Notes under the pieces: model-generated
Seen by the model: only the letters and a program-made list of their open reading frames with translations
Databases searched by the model: none
Told to the model about the DNA's origin: nothing
Source: Nocardioides marmoribigeumensis
GTDB lineage: Bacteria; Actinomycetota; Actinomycetes; Propionibacteriales; Nocardioidaceae
DNA length: 64,000 bases
NCBI RefSeq assembly: GCF_031458325.1
Contig: NZ_JAVDYG010000001.1
Location: 3,348,001 to 3,412,000, forward strand
Direction of reading: 5' to 3'
Shown here: one piece after another, positions 35,408 to 48,189 of the stretch
How the letters are laid out: each line of letters starts with the position of its first letter
How positions within the stretch are numbered: the first letter of the stretch is position 1
Program-made: the position numbers and the translations under genes

Positions 35408-35911
35408 GTGGGACGCACCCCCGACCCCCTCCCGTTCGACCCGATCGACGAGGCCGCCCGGCAGTGGGCGCTGCGCTGGGAGGGCGTGCCCCAGATGCAC
35501 GCGGTCACCTCGCTGATGCGGGTGCAGCAGCTGGTCCTGGCCGGCCTCGACGAGACGCTCAAGCCGCACGGGCTGACCTTCGCCCGCTACGAGGCGCTGG
35601 TGCTGCTCACCTTCACCCGCGCCGGCTCGCTCCCGCTGGGCAAGATGGGCCGCCGGCTGCAGGTGCACCCGACCTCGGTCACCTCGATCGTCGACCGGCT
35701 CGAGCGGGCGGGCCACGTGCGCCGGCGTCCCCACCCCGACGACGGGCGCACCGTCCTGGCCGAGATCACCCCCGAGGGGCGGGCCGTCGTGGAGGCTGCG
35801 ACGGCCGACCTGGTGGCCGCCGACTTCGGTCTCGGGGCGATGGCGGTCGAGGACCTGGCCCGGCTCTCGGAGATCCTGCGGCCGGTGCGGGCCGCCGCGG
35901 GCGACTTCTGA
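35408..35911 (+). CDS. MarR family transcriptional regulator
   Basis: A 167-residue winged-helix regulator. LTFARYEALVLLTFTRAGSL is the first helices, LGRRL-like KMGRRLQVHPTSVTSIVDRL the recognition helix, and RRRPHPDDGRTVLAEITPEG the wing. GTG 35408 directly follows the PH-domain gene. MarR dimers usually repress nearby genes and respond to small phenolic ligands; no clear operator was found between its neighbours. Confidence 0.87.
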   Translation: MGRTPDPLPFDPIDEAARQWALRWEGVPQMHAVTSLMRVQQLVLAGLDETLKPHGLTFARYEALVLLTFTRAGSLPLGKMGRRLQVHPTSVTSIVDRLERAGHVRRRPHPDDGRTVLAEITPEGRAVVEAATADLVAADFGLGAMAVEDLARLSEILRPVRAAAGDF

Positions 35912-35959
35912 GGGGTGGGCGCGTGACCGGCCCGACCGGCGGCTTGGGATGATCGGGTC

Positions 35960-36889
35960 ATGACGATGCCGTTCTCCCGTCCTGGTGCGATCGACCTCTC
36001 CGCGCTGAAGCAGCCCGCCCCCCGGCCCAGCGCCCCCGCGGGTGGCCCCGGCGGGACCGGTGGGTCGTTCTCCGTCGACACCGACGAGCAGAACTTCCAG
36101 ACCCTGCTCGAGGCCTCGATGACCGCGCCCGTGGTCCTCGTCGTGCACAGCGCCTCCCGCATGCCGGCCAGCGTGCAGCTCGCCGACGACCTCAGCACGC
36201 TGGCCGAGGAGCTCGACGGTGCGATCGCGGTCGGTCGCGTGGACGCCGACCGCCAGCCCTCGATCGTGCAGGCGATGCAGGTCCAGTCGATCCCGTTCGC
36301 CGCGATGGTCCTGCAGGGCCGCCTCGCCCCGCTGCTCCAGGACGCGCCGCCGCTGGCCGAGCTGCGCCCGATGATGCAGCAGCTGGTCCAGCAGCTGGCG
36401 AGCCAGGGGATGAGCGGGCGCCACCAGCCCTTCGGTGCCGCGGCGCCGGCGGCTGACGAGGGCGAGGAGCCGGCCGGCGACCCGCGCTACGCCGCGGCCG
36501 AGGACGCCCTGATGGCCGGTGACCTCGACACGGCGGTCGCGGAGTACGAGCGGCTCCTCTCCGAGAGCCCCGCCGACGCCGAGGCGCAGGTCGGGCTGTC
36601 CCGCGCGCGGCTGATGCAGCGCACCGCCGGCGCCGACCTCGCCGCCGCCCGGGAGGCCGCGGCGGCCCGTCCCGACGACGTCGAGGCCCAGGTCCTCGTG
36701 GCGGACCTCGACCTGCTCGGGGGCCACGTCGAGGACGCCTTCCGGCGACTGCTGGACGTCGTACGCCGGACGTCGGGCGACGAGCGCTCGGCCGCCCGTC
36801 TCCACCTGCTCGAGCTGTTCGCCGTGGTCGGCAACGAGGACCCGCGCACGCTGCGCGCCCGCCGCGACCTCGCCTCCGCCCTCTTCTGA
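35960..36889 (+). CDS. YbbN/CnoX-like thioredoxin-TPR protein without active-site cysteines
   Basis: A 309-residue protein. After a Pro/Gly-rich N-terminus (residues 15-40), residues about 40-145 form a thioredoxin fold (FQTLLEASMTAPVVLVVHSA, VGRVDADRQPSIVQAMQVQS) where the CxxC site is replaced by SASRMPAS, so it is redox-inactive. Residues 180-300 are tetratricopeptide-like helices (AEDALMAGDLDTAVAEYERL). CnoX/YbbN proteins hold oxidised or misfolded clients for GroEL/DnaK. Lack of cysteines is common in actinobacterial members. Confidence 0.82.
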   Translation: MTMPFSRPGAIDLSALKQPAPRPSAPAGGPGGTGGSFSVDTDEQNFQTLLEASMTAPVVLVVHSASRMPASVQLADDLSTLAEELDGAIAVGRVDADRQPSIVQAMQVQSIPFAAMVLQGRLAPLLQDAPPLAELRPMMQQLVQQLASQGMSGRHQPFGAAAPAADEGEEPAGDPRYAAAEDALMAGDLDTAVAEYERLLSESPADAEAQVGLSRARLMQRTAGADLAAAREAAAARPDDVEAQVLVADLDLLGGHVEDAFRRLLDVVRRTSGDERSAARLHLLELFAVVGNEDPRTLRARRDLASALF

Positions 36890-36932
36890 CCCGGCCGGCG
36901 CCCCGTCCTGGCCCGCCTGCGCCAGGTCGGCC

Positions 36933-36946
36933 GGGACCTAGGTCCT
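36933..36946. promoter_or_regulatory. DosR/DevR-like box upstream of membrane two-component cluster
   Basis: GGGACCTAGGTCCT contains a perfect 12-bp palindrome and has the GGGAC-N4-GTCC core of DosR (NarL-type) operators. It lies 53 bases before GTG 37000. The flanks do not extend the match, so the assignment is tentative. Confidence 0.4.
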
Positions 36947-36999
36947 GCGGTGTGGCATTCGGGTCACGAGGCCCGCTCCGCACCCAGGAGGATGACCCG

Positions 37000-37626
37000 G
37001 TGAGCCCTGAGACCCGGGCCGGCCTGGGGTCGATCGTCGTCCTGCTCTTCGAGGTGCTGTGGTGGGGCGGCCTGGTCGGCGTCGCGGGCCTGCTCGTGAC
37101 CAGCCTCCGCGCGCGGCGCGCGGAGCGCCGTCCCGTCCCCATCGGCCCCCCACGTCAGCCGGCGCCGCCGGGCGAGCAGTGGCCCCTGCGCGTCGCGGTC
37201 GCCCTGGCGGCCGCCGCCGCGGTCCACCTGGTGATGGTGCTCGCCCACGCCGCCGACGGTCCGGCCCACCAGGCGTTCTTCCTGCTCACCGGGCTCGGCC
37301 AGCTCGTGCTCGCGGTGCTGGTCCTGCTCGCCCCCTCCCGCCACCTGCACACGGTCCTGTGGTCCGGGGTCGGCCTGGTCGCGCTGTGGGCGGCGAGCCG
37401 CACGGTCGGCGTGGCCGGACCCCGCGAGGCGGTCGGGTCGTGGGACCTGTGCGTCGTGCTCTGGCAGGGCTACACCGTCGTCGAGGCGCTCCGGCGGCTC
37501 CCGTCCCCGCTGCCCACCACCTGGCGTCCGGCGGTCCCGCGGGCCTGGACGCCCGAGACGTACGGCGTCGCCGGGCTCACCGGCCTCGTGCTGGCCGTGC
37601 TCCCCTGGAGCGGGGGGCACGGATGA
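37000..37626 (+). CDS. hypothetical six-helix membrane protein
   Basis: A 208-residue membrane protein with about six hydrophobic segments, for example SIVVLLFEVLWWGGLVGVAG, VAVALAAAAAVHLVMVLAH and FFLLTGLGQLVLAVLVLLA. Histidines occur in or next to several helices (HLVMVLAHAADGPAHQ). GTG 37000 is fixed by AGGAGG eight bases upstream. It precedes a second histidine-bearing membrane protein and a receiver-kinase gene, so it may be the input part of a sensory system. No family recognised. Confidence 0.6.
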   Translation: MSPETRAGLGSIVVLLFEVLWWGGLVGVAGLLVTSLRARRAERRPVPIGPPRQPAPPGEQWPLRVAVALAAAAAVHLVMVLAHAADGPAHQAFFLLTGLGQLVLAVLVLLAPSRHLHTVLWSGVGLVALWAASRTVGVAGPREAVGSWDLCVVLWQGYTVVEALRRLPSPLPTTWRPAVPRAWTPETYGVAGLTGLVLAVLPWSGGHG

Positions 37627-37651
37627 CCGGGTCACGACCGAGGAGGTCCTG

Positions 37652-38263
37652 ATGGAGTGGTGGCAGGCCGGCATGGTCGCCAACGGCGTGATCGCAGTGG
37701 CGTACTTCCTCATCTTCGGCGCGATCGTGCTCCCGCTCGTGCGCGGCCGGCAGCTGCGCAAGAACCCGCTCGGCACCGCGACGGCCGCGATCTTCCTCAC
37801 CTGCGCGGTGCACCACGGCGTGCACGCGGTCCACATGGTGATGCCGGTCTTCGGCCTCGACCTCGTGCAGGGCAACGCGATGCGCGCGGCGTGGACCTGG
37901 CAGCTGGCGGTGTGGGACGTCGTCGGGGCGGTCGTGGCGACGTACTACTGGTCGCTGCGGCGCACCTACGGCTCCCTGATGCAGGGCGCGCAGCTGTTCG
38001 AGGACATGAAGCGCCGCGAGGAGCAGGCGCTGGAGATCAACGACACGATCCTCCAGGGCATCGTCGTGGCCAAGATGGCGCTCGACCTCGGCGACCGCGA
38101 CCGCGCGATGAGCGCCTTGGACAGCTCGATCAGCTCGGCCAGCCACCTGGTCACCGACCTCCTCGGCCCCGGGCACCTGCCGGCGTCGCGGATGACGCGC
38201 AGCCAGGCCGCCACGATCCAGCCCTCTCCGCGCGACGGGGACGGCGGGTCGCGCGGCGGGTGA
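37652..38263 (+). CDS. membrane protein with histidine-kinase dimerisation-like tail lacking the histidine
   Basis: A 203-residue protein with three hydrophobic helices; the second is rich in histidine (CAVHHGVHAVHMVMPVFG), which could bind haem or metal. After the last helix a coiled coil leads into EINDTILQGIVVAKMALDLG, which resembles the HisKA_3 box HDxxxQ but has Asn where the phosphorylated His should be. No ATPase domain follows. The stop overlaps the start of the receiver-kinase gene (GTGA), suggesting that the two proteins work together, with this one as membrane sensor or decoy dimerisation partner. Function is inferred only. Confidence 0.55.
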   Translation: MEWWQAGMVANGVIAVAYFLIFGAIVLPLVRGRQLRKNPLGTATAAIFLTCAVHHGVHAVHMVMPVFGLDLVQGNAMRAAWTWQLAVWDVVGAVVATYYWSLRRTYGSLMQGAQLFEDMKRREEQALEINDTILQGIVVAKMALDLGDRDRAMSALDSSISSASHLVTDLLGPGHLPASRMTRSQAATIQPSPRDGDGGSRGG

Positions 38264-39687
38264 GCGGACAGCTGCGGGTCGTCATCGTCGACGACACCCC
38301 CGACATGAGGCTCCTGGTGCGGCTCAGCCTGGAGCTCGACCCCCACATCGACGTGGTCGCCGAGGGCGCGGACGGCCGGGCGGCGATCGACCTCGCCGAG
38401 CGGCACCGGCCCGACGTGATGCTGCTCGACCTCGCGATGCCGGTGATGGACGGCATGCAGGCGCTGCCGCAGGTGGTGCGCCGCAGCCCCGGGACCGCGG
38501 TGCTCGTGCTCTCCGGCTTCTCCGCGACGGCGATGCGCGACGAGGCGCTCGCGGCCGGGGCGGCCGGCTACGTGCAGAAGGGCATCGTCGCCGAGGAGCT
38601 GTGCGAACGCGTCTGGGCGGTCAGCGGCCGGGAGCGTCCGGCTCGCGGTCCCGAGGTCATCCCCACGCTGCCGCTCCCGGCCGAGCCACGGGTCGAGGGA
38701 GCCGACCGGGTCGAGGTGGCCGCCGCTCGGGCCGCCGAGGCCGCCCCGTCCGGCCTGGTCGTCCTCGACGCCCCGGCGGACCGCCCTGCCGCGTCCTGGA
38801 CGGTGCGCTGGCTCAACGACCGGGCCTCCGAGCTGCTCGGCCTCGCGACCGGCCCGGCCGGCGCCCGCGTGGGCGACCTGCTCCCCGACCTGGCCGGGGT
38901 CCTCGACGGGCTCGTCGCCCGGCCGCGTGAGGACGCCCGGGTCGGAGCGGTGCGGGTGCGGGCGAGCCGCACGGGGGACGAGGTGGTGCTCAGCCTGGAC
39001 CCGAGCGCCTCGGACGTGGACCGCGACGACGTCGAGCGCCTGCGCACGGCCCTGGCCCGCACGGCTCACGAGCTGCGCAACCCGGTCGCGGTGCTGGTCG
39101 GCATCTCCGAGGCCGTCCGCGTCGGCTACGACCGGCTCTCCGACGGGCAGCGCGACCACCTGCGGGCGGCTCTGCGTCGCCAGTCCGACATCCTCCAGCG
39201 GCTCACCAACGACCTGGTGACCGCGGTCCAGGTGGAGCGCGGCGGGCTGTCGGTCGAGCTCGAGGCCGTCGACGTGGCAGCGGTGGTCCGGGCCTGCCTC
39301 GACCAGGAGCCCGCCGACCAGGGCAGCCCGGTCACGGTGCGGGTGGACGGCGAGGTCACCGCCCTCGCCGACCCGGCCCGCCTCACCCAGGTCGTGACCA
39401 ACCTGCTGAGCAACGCGCGGAAGTACGCCGACCCGCCGTACGACGTGCGCGTGGCCCGCGAGGGCGACCAGGTCGTCCTCTCCTTCGCCGACCGCGGCGA
39501 CGGGGTGCCGGAGGCGTTCCGGCCCCGGCTGTTCGAGGAGTTCACCCGCGCCGGGACCGACGCCCGGGGGACGGGGCTCGGGCTGTTCGTGGTCCGCTCG
39601 CTGGCCGAGGCCCAGGGCGGGTCGGTGGACCACCGCCCGCGCGAGGGCGGCGGGTCCGTCTTCACGGTGCGGTTGCCCGCGTCCTGA
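38260..39687 (+). CDS. receiver-histidine kinase hybrid
   Basis: A 475-residue soluble protein. Residues 1-120 form a receiver domain (VVIVDDTPDMRLLV, phospho-acceptor Asp57 in MLLDLAMPVMDG, VLSGFSAT, YVQKG). Residues about 160-250 look PAS-like. The kinase core has His270 in TAHELRNPVAVL, NLLSNARKYAD (N box), FADRGDGVP (G1) and GTGLGLFVVRSL (G2). An N-terminal receiver ahead of a kinase core is the reverse of usual hybrid kinases and suggests that an upstream phosphorelay controls it. GTG 38260 overlaps the membrane protein gene. Confidence 0.82.
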   Translation: MSGQLRVVIVDDTPDMRLLVRLSLELDPHIDVVAEGADGRAAIDLAERHRPDVMLLDLAMPVMDGMQALPQVVRRSPGTAVLVLSGFSATAMRDEALAAGAAGYVQKGIVAEELCERVWAVSGRERPARGPEVIPTLPLPAEPRVEGADRVEVAAARAAEAAPSGLVVLDAPADRPAASWTVRWLNDRASELLGLATGPAGARVGDLLPDLAGVLDGLVARPREDARVGAVRVRASRTGDEVVLSLDPSASDVDRDDVERLRTALARTAHELRNPVAVLVGISEAVRVGYDRLSDGQRDHLRAALRRQSDILQRLTNDLVTAVQVERGGLSVELEAVDVAAVVRACLDQEPADQGSPVTVRVDGEVTALADPARLTQVVTNLLSNARKYADPPYDVRVAREGDQVVLSFADRGDGVPEAFRPRLFEEFTRAGTDARGTGLGLFVVRSLAEAQGGSVDHRPREGGGSVFTVRLPAS

Positions 39688-39773
39688 CCCGCTCGCGCGC
39701 CCACGGGGTGCCGGGCGGACCGTCTGGTTCGGCCACGATGGGGCTCCGTCGGACCGGGCAGGAGGAGGCGAGC

Positions 39774-39980
39774 ATGGTGCGGGTCGCGATCGCGGACGAC
39801 GCCCCGGACATCCGGCTGCTCGTCCTCGACCTGTCGATGCCGGTGATGAGCGGCCTGGAGGCCCTGCCGCACGTGCTGCGCGCGAGCCCCTCGACCGGGG
39901 TCGTGGTCCTGTCGGGGTTCTCCGCGAGCGTCGGCCTCCTGACCCGACGCGGTCAGACGGGCCGCCCCGACTCGGTGTAG
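39774..39980 (+). pseudogene. receiver-domain remnant with internal deletion
   Basis: A 68-codon frame with a strong ribosome site (GGAGGAGG) at ATG 39774. It encodes VRVAIADDAPDIRLLV and then directly LDLSMPVMSGLEALPHVL and VVVLSGFSAS, matching the preceding receiver-kinase gene but lacking about 37 residues between LLV and the phospho-acceptor LD strand, and everything after GFSAS. A deletion between CTGCTCG repeats would explain the junction. It cannot fold as a receiver and overlaps the convergent Nudix gene by 28 bases. A small regulatory peptide is less likely. Confidence 0.6.
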
Positions 39981-40753
39981 ACCGGGCCCTCGCCCGCCGC
40001 CAGCGAGGCGAGCGCGGAGTCGATGCGGCGTGCGGTGAAGTCGGCGCACAGGTGGTGCACCTCGGCCGTCGTGCACCAGGCCGCACGGCGGATCTCGCGG
40101 GCCTGCGGCCGGATCCGGTCGGCCAGTGACGCGTCGTGCACCCCGCCGTCGAAGACCAGGCACACCGCGTCGTCCCAGCCGCCCCACGGCGGCAGCCAGT
40201 CGGTGAGCAGCAGCGCGCCGGGCTCGACCCGCAGCGCGAGCTCCTCCTCCACCTCGCGGAACGCCGCCAGGAGCGGCGACTCGTTGACCTCGACCACGCC
40301 ACCGGGCAGGTCCCAGTCCTGCTTGTAGGTCAGGTTGCACAGCAGCACGCGGCCCTCGGTGTCGCGCAGCAGCACCTGGGAGATCGCCCGCTTGCGCGGC
40401 AGGAACGAGTTGAGCAGCGCGCGGAACCCGCGGCCGCCCCGGCTCACCGGTGCGTCGGTGTGGAGGCGGGCGAAGACCACGCGGTCCAGCCGGCCGTCGT
40501 CACCCTCGACCGCGCCTCGGCGCACGCCCTCGCGCTGCAGGCCCGACCAGGTCGCGATGCGCGCCGCCTGCTCGTCGTCGGGGTCGACCAGCGCCTCGAC
40601 GCGCGCCTGCTTGAGGTCCTCGAAGGCGATCCGGACCTGCTCGCGCACCGCGGCGCTCGCGGTCTCGAAGCCGGCGTCCTGGAGCCGGTGGGTCCAGCTG
40701 ACGCGGGTCACGCCGTTGCCGACCGGTTCGAGGTGCACGCCGTCCTGGGTCAC
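39953..40753 (-). CDS. Nudix hydrolase fused to the C-terminal half of a GNAT domain
   Basis: A 266-residue protein. Residues about 25-100 match the second half of a RimJ/RimL-type acetyltransferase (VREQVRIAFEDLKQARVEAL, DPDDEQAARIATWSGLQREG), without the N-terminal strands. Residues about 125-255 are a Nudix domain; the Nudix box GX5EX7REUXEEXGU is GGVVEVNESPLLAAFREVEE plus EL, with leucine-alanine in place of the last Gly-U. It would hydrolyse a nucleoside-diphosphate derivative. The GNAT part probably has no catalysis. GTG 40753 is used. Downstream of the alpha-glucan operon on the same strand. Confidence 0.75.
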   Translation of the reverse strand: MTQDGVHLEPVGNGVTRVSWTHRLQDAGFETASAAVREQVRIAFEDLKQARVEALVDPDDEQAARIATWSGLQREGVRRGAVEGDDGRLDRVVFARLHTDAPVSRGGRGFRALLNSFLPRKRAISQVLLRDTEGRVLLCNLTYKQDWDLPGGVVEVNESPLLAAFREVEEELALRVEPGALLLTDWLPPWGGWDDAVCLVFDGGVHDASLADRIRPQAREIRRAAWCTTAEVHHLCADFTARRIDSALASLAAGEGPVYTESGRPV

Positions 40754-40776
40754 GCCCCGACCCTAGCCCGGCCCGG

Positions 40777-42948
40777 TCAGCCGACGTGGCGCAGCCAGAC
40801 CGCGCTCATCGCGGGCACCATCACGCGCGCCGAGGCCGGGAGGCCGTGGCTCGGGGTGTCGGTGGCCTCGACCCCACCGAGGTTGCCCTCGCCGCTGCCG
40901 CCGTACGTCGTGGCATCGGTGTTGAGCACCTCGGTCCACCTCCCCGTGTGGGGGAGACCGACGGTGTAGCCGTGGTGGGGGGAGCCGGAGAAGTTCGTCA
41001 CGCAGGCCAGCAGGTTGCCGTCCTGGTCGCTGCGCAGCCAGGAGAAGACGTTGCCGTTGGCGTCGTTGGCGTCGATCCACCGGAAGCCGGCCGGGTCGGA
41101 GTCCAGCCGCCACAGCGCCGGGTTGTCGCGGTAGCGCGCGTTGAGGTCGTCGACCAGCCGCAGCAGCCCCGCGTGCTGCGGGTCGTCGAGGTGCCACCAG
41201 TCGAGGTCGCGCTCCTCTGCCCACTCGCGGTCCTGGCCGAGCTCGCAGCCCATGAACAGCAGCTGCTTGCCGGGGTGGGACCACATGAAGGAGAGGTAGG
41301 CGCGCAGGTTGGCCAGCTGCTGCCAGCGGTCGCCGGGCATCTTGCGCAGCAGCGACCCCTTGCCGTGCACGACCTCGTCGTGGCTGATCGGGAGGCAGTA
41401 GTGCTCGGAGTAGGCGTACATCATCGAGAACGTCATCTGGCCGTGGTGGTAGGAGCGGTGCACCGGCTCGTGCGCGACGTAGCCGAGGCTGTCGTGCATC
41501 CAGCCCATGTTCCACTTCAGCGAGAAGCCGAGGCCGCCGAGGTGGGTCTCCCGGGTGACGCCGGGCCACGAGGTCGACTCCTCCGCGATCGTCATCGCGC
41601 CGGGGTTGCGGCGCAGGGCGGTGGCGTTCATCTCCTGCAGGAACGTGACCGCCTCGAGGTTCTCGCGGCCGCCGTAGATGTTGGGCGTCCACTCACCGTC
41701 CTTGCGGGCGTAGTCGAGGTAGAGCATCGAGGCGACCGCGTCGACGCGCAGGCCGTCGGCGTGGAACTCCTCGAGCCAGTAGAGCGCGCTGGCGACCAGG
41801 AAATTGCGCACCTCGGCGCGGCCGAAGTCGAAGATGTAGGTGCCCCACTCGGTGTGCTCGCCGCGCTGCGGGTCGGGGTGCTCGTAGAGCGGGGTCCCGT
41901 CGAAGCGCGCCAGGGCGAAGGCGTCCTTGGGGAAGTGCGCCGGCACCCAGTCGAGGATCACGCCGATGCCCGCGGCGTGGAAGGCGTCGATGAGGAAGCG
42001 CAGGTCGTCGGGGCTGCCGAAGCGCGAGGTCGGTGCGAAGTACGACGTCACCTGGTAGCCCCACGAGCCGCCGAACGGGTGCTCCATCACCGGCAGCAGC
42101 TCGACGTGGGTGAAGCCCCGGTCGCGGACGTAGTCGACCAGCTCGGTGGCCAGGTCGCGGTAGGAGCGACCCTGCTTCCACGAGGCGAGGTGCACCTCGT
42201 AGACCGACATGGCCTCGCGGTAGGGCTCCTTGGTGGCGCGCTCGGCCAGCCAGGCCTCGTCCTGCCACTCGTAGGTCGACTCGAAGACCACGCTGCCGGT
42301 GGCCGGCGGCACCTCGGTCGCCGTCGCCAGCGGGTCCGCCTTGTCGCGCCACTCGCCGTCGGCGCCGAGGACGGAGTACTTGTACGTCGTGCCGCCGCGC
42401 ACGCCGGGCACGAACAGCTCCCAGACCCCCGAGACGCCCATCTGGCGCATCGGGTGCTCGCGGCCGTCCCAGGAGTTGAAGTCGCCCTTGACCCGCACGC
42501 CGCGGGCGTGGGGCGCCCACACCGCGAACGACGTGCCGGTGATCGTGCCGAACGGGGAGTCGTAGTGCTGCACGTGCGAGCCGAGGACGTCCCACAGCTG
42601 CTCGTGCCGGCCCTCGTTGATCAGGTGCAGGTCCATCTCGCCGAGCGTGGGGAGGTAGCGGTAGGCGTCGTCGACCACGTGGGGCACGCCGTCGCCGTAG
42701 ACCACCTCGACGCGGTAGTCCGGGACCTCCGTGGTGTCGAGCTCGCCGGTCCACACGCCGTGCTCGAGGTGCGTCAGCTCGACGCGCTCCTCGCCCAGCA
42801 CGACGCTCACCCGCTCGGCCAGCGGCTTGAGCACGCGGACGGTGACGCCGCCGGCGTGCGGGTGGGCGCCCAGCACCGAGTGCGGGTCGCCGTGGCGACC
42901 TTCGACGAGCAGGGTCAAGGAGTCGGGGGACGGAGCGGGGGCGGGCAT
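40777..42948 (-). CDS. glgB: 1,4-alpha-glucan branching enzyme
   Basis: A 723-residue GH13 branching enzyme that adds alpha-1,6 branches to the glucan made by GlgE. An N-terminal CBM48-like domain ([18 protein letters not shown], then [15 protein letters not shown]) precedes the barrel. Catalytic residues: nucleophile Asp in [16 protein letters not shown], acid Glu in [12 protein letters not shown], and transition-state Asp in [18 protein letters not shown] lies before ATG 42948. It is the last gene of the glgE-treS-mak-glgB operon, 14 bases after mak. Confidence 0.95.
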   Translation of the reverse strand: MPAPAPSPDSLTLLVEGRHGDPHSVLGAHPHAGGVTVRVLKPLAERVSVVLGEERVELTHLEHGVWTGELDTTEVPDYRVEVVYGDGVPHVVDDAYRYLPTLGEMDLHLINEGRHEQLWDVLGSHVQHYDSPFGTITGTSFAVWAPHARGVRVKGDFNSWDGREHPMRQMGVSGVWELFVPGVRGGTTYKYSVLGADGEWRDKADPLATATEVPPATGSVVFESTYEWQDEAWLAERATKEPYREAMSVYEVHLASWKQGRSYRDLATELVDYVRDRGFTHVELLPVMEHPFGGSWGYQVTSYFAPTSRFGSPDDLRFLIDAFHAAGIGVILDWVPAHFPKDAFALARFDGTPLYEHPDPQRGEHTEWGTYIFDFGRAEVRNFLVASALYWLEEFHADGLRVDAVASMLYLDYARKDGEWTPNIYGGRENLEAVTFLQEMNATALRRNPGAMTIAEESTSWPGVTRETHLGGLGFSLKWNMGWMHDSLGYVAHEPVHRSYHHGQMTFSMMYAYSEHYCLPISHDEVVHGKGSLLRKMPGDRWQQLANLRAYLSFMWSHPGKQLLFMGCELGQDREWAEERDLDWWHLDDPQHAGLLRLVDDLNARYRDNPALWRLDSDPAGFRWIDANDANGNVFSWLRSDQDGNLLACVTNFSGSPHHGYTVGLPHTGRWTEVLNTDATTYGGSGEGNLGGVEATDTPSHGLPASARVMVPAMSAVWLRHVG

Positions 42949-42962
42949 GTCGGACCTCCGGG

Positions 42963-44389
42963 TCAGGACGGGTCGGTGGCGGCCAGTCGCCGCAGGGCGG
43001 CGAGCGGGATGGACAGCCACGTCGGGCGGTTGCGTGCCTCGTAGACCGCTTCGTAGACGGCCTTGTCGACGGCGTAGGCGGTGAGCAGCGCCTCGTCGAG
43101 GTCGTCGGCGCACACCTCGTCGTAGCCGGCGAGGAACGCGTTGACGTTGCGCGCGGCCCACTCGCGGGCGCCTTGGGCGGCGGAGGAGTCGATGTCGCCG
43201 ACCGCCTCGAGACGGTCCTGCAGGCTGCCCTCGGCGGCGTAGTCGAAGGACCGCAGCATGCCGGCCACGTCGCGCCACGGGCTGTCGGGCCGGCGGCGCT
43301 CGGCCAGCGGCTTGGCGGGCTCGCCCTCGAAGTCGATGATCTTCCACCCGCGCACCGTGCGCAGGGTCTGGCCGAGGTGCAGGTCGCCGTGCACCCGCTG
43401 GATGGTCACCGGACCCTCCACCCGGCGTACGCCGTCGAGCAGGGGACGCAGGGACGGCGCGAGCTCGGCGACCTCGGGCACGGCAGCGGCTGCGGCGTCG
43501 AGGCGACCGACCATCGTGTCGGCCAGGGCTGCGAGGTCGTCGGGACCCCACTGCTCGGTGCCGAAGGCGCCCGCCATCGTCTCGTGGACCTCGGCGACCG
43601 CGACGCCGAGGCGGTGGGCCTCGGCGGCGAAGTCCCCGCCCGAGCTGCGTGGTGTGTCCACGTCGTCGGCGAAGAGGGTGCGCAGGCTCGACAGCGCCAG
43701 TCCCCAGCCGTCGCTGGCGGTGGTGAGGAACTGCTGGAGGATGCCCAGCTGCAACGGCTCGTCGTCGGTGCCCAGCGCGGGGGCGTCCATCCAGCCGTAG
43801 AGCGTGGCGACGTGGTCGCTCCCGGCCTCGGTCAGGGCGGCGAGGATCTCGATGTCGGGGTTGACGCCGGGGGTGACGCGCCGGAAGAGCTTCATCATCG
43901 CGGTGTCGCCGAAGAAGACCGAGCTGTTGCTCTGCTCGCCGCTGAGCAGCGTCGAGCGGGCCTCGGGGTCGAGGTCGGGCTCGCCGACCACGTGGAAGTG
44001 CACGGCCTCCCGGTCGTCGGGGGCGGTGGCGGCCGCACCGGCGTCGGTGAAGCCGCGCAGCCACAGCGCCATCGCGTGGTGGTCGTGCACCGCGTCGTAG
44101 GCGTGCACCTCGCCGAGCTGCTCGTCGGTCCACGACCCGATCAGGGCGTGGGCGAGGTCCTCACGCGGCTCGGGGTAGTAGGACAGCGGCACGTGGTAGT
44201 GGTCGCGGCCCGTGCCGTCGGCCGAGGTGACCTCGACGACGAACACCCGCACCGCGGGGTCACCGGCGCCCGGCATCGTGAGGCGCCGCACGCTGTGGAT
44301 CTCCACCTCGCGCCCCTTGCCGGCGTACCACCGGGCCGTGGAGAGGTAGGCCGCGAGCTTGGCGGTGCGTTCTGCCTGGTCGGTGACGG

Positions 44390-44393
<4 letters not shown>
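42963..44393 (-). CDS. mak: maltokinase
   Basis: A 476-residue ATP-dependent maltose kinase (Pep2) that makes maltose 1-phosphate for GlgE. It has a Mak N-terminal cap ([20 protein letters not shown]), [20 protein letters not shown] for the phosphate-binding lobe, the kinase loop [11 protein letters not shown] and [12 protein letters not shown] for metal binding. M. tuberculosis Mak is about 455 residues. GTG 44393 overlaps the treS stop by four bases, so TreS and Mak are co-translated; they form a complex in mycobacteria. Confidence 0.92.
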
Positions 44394-48135
<3,742 letters not shown>

Positions 48136-48189
48136 GGGCTCACCCTGCCCAACTCAGGGGAGAGCATGCAACGCCGCCCCCGGCGAGGG

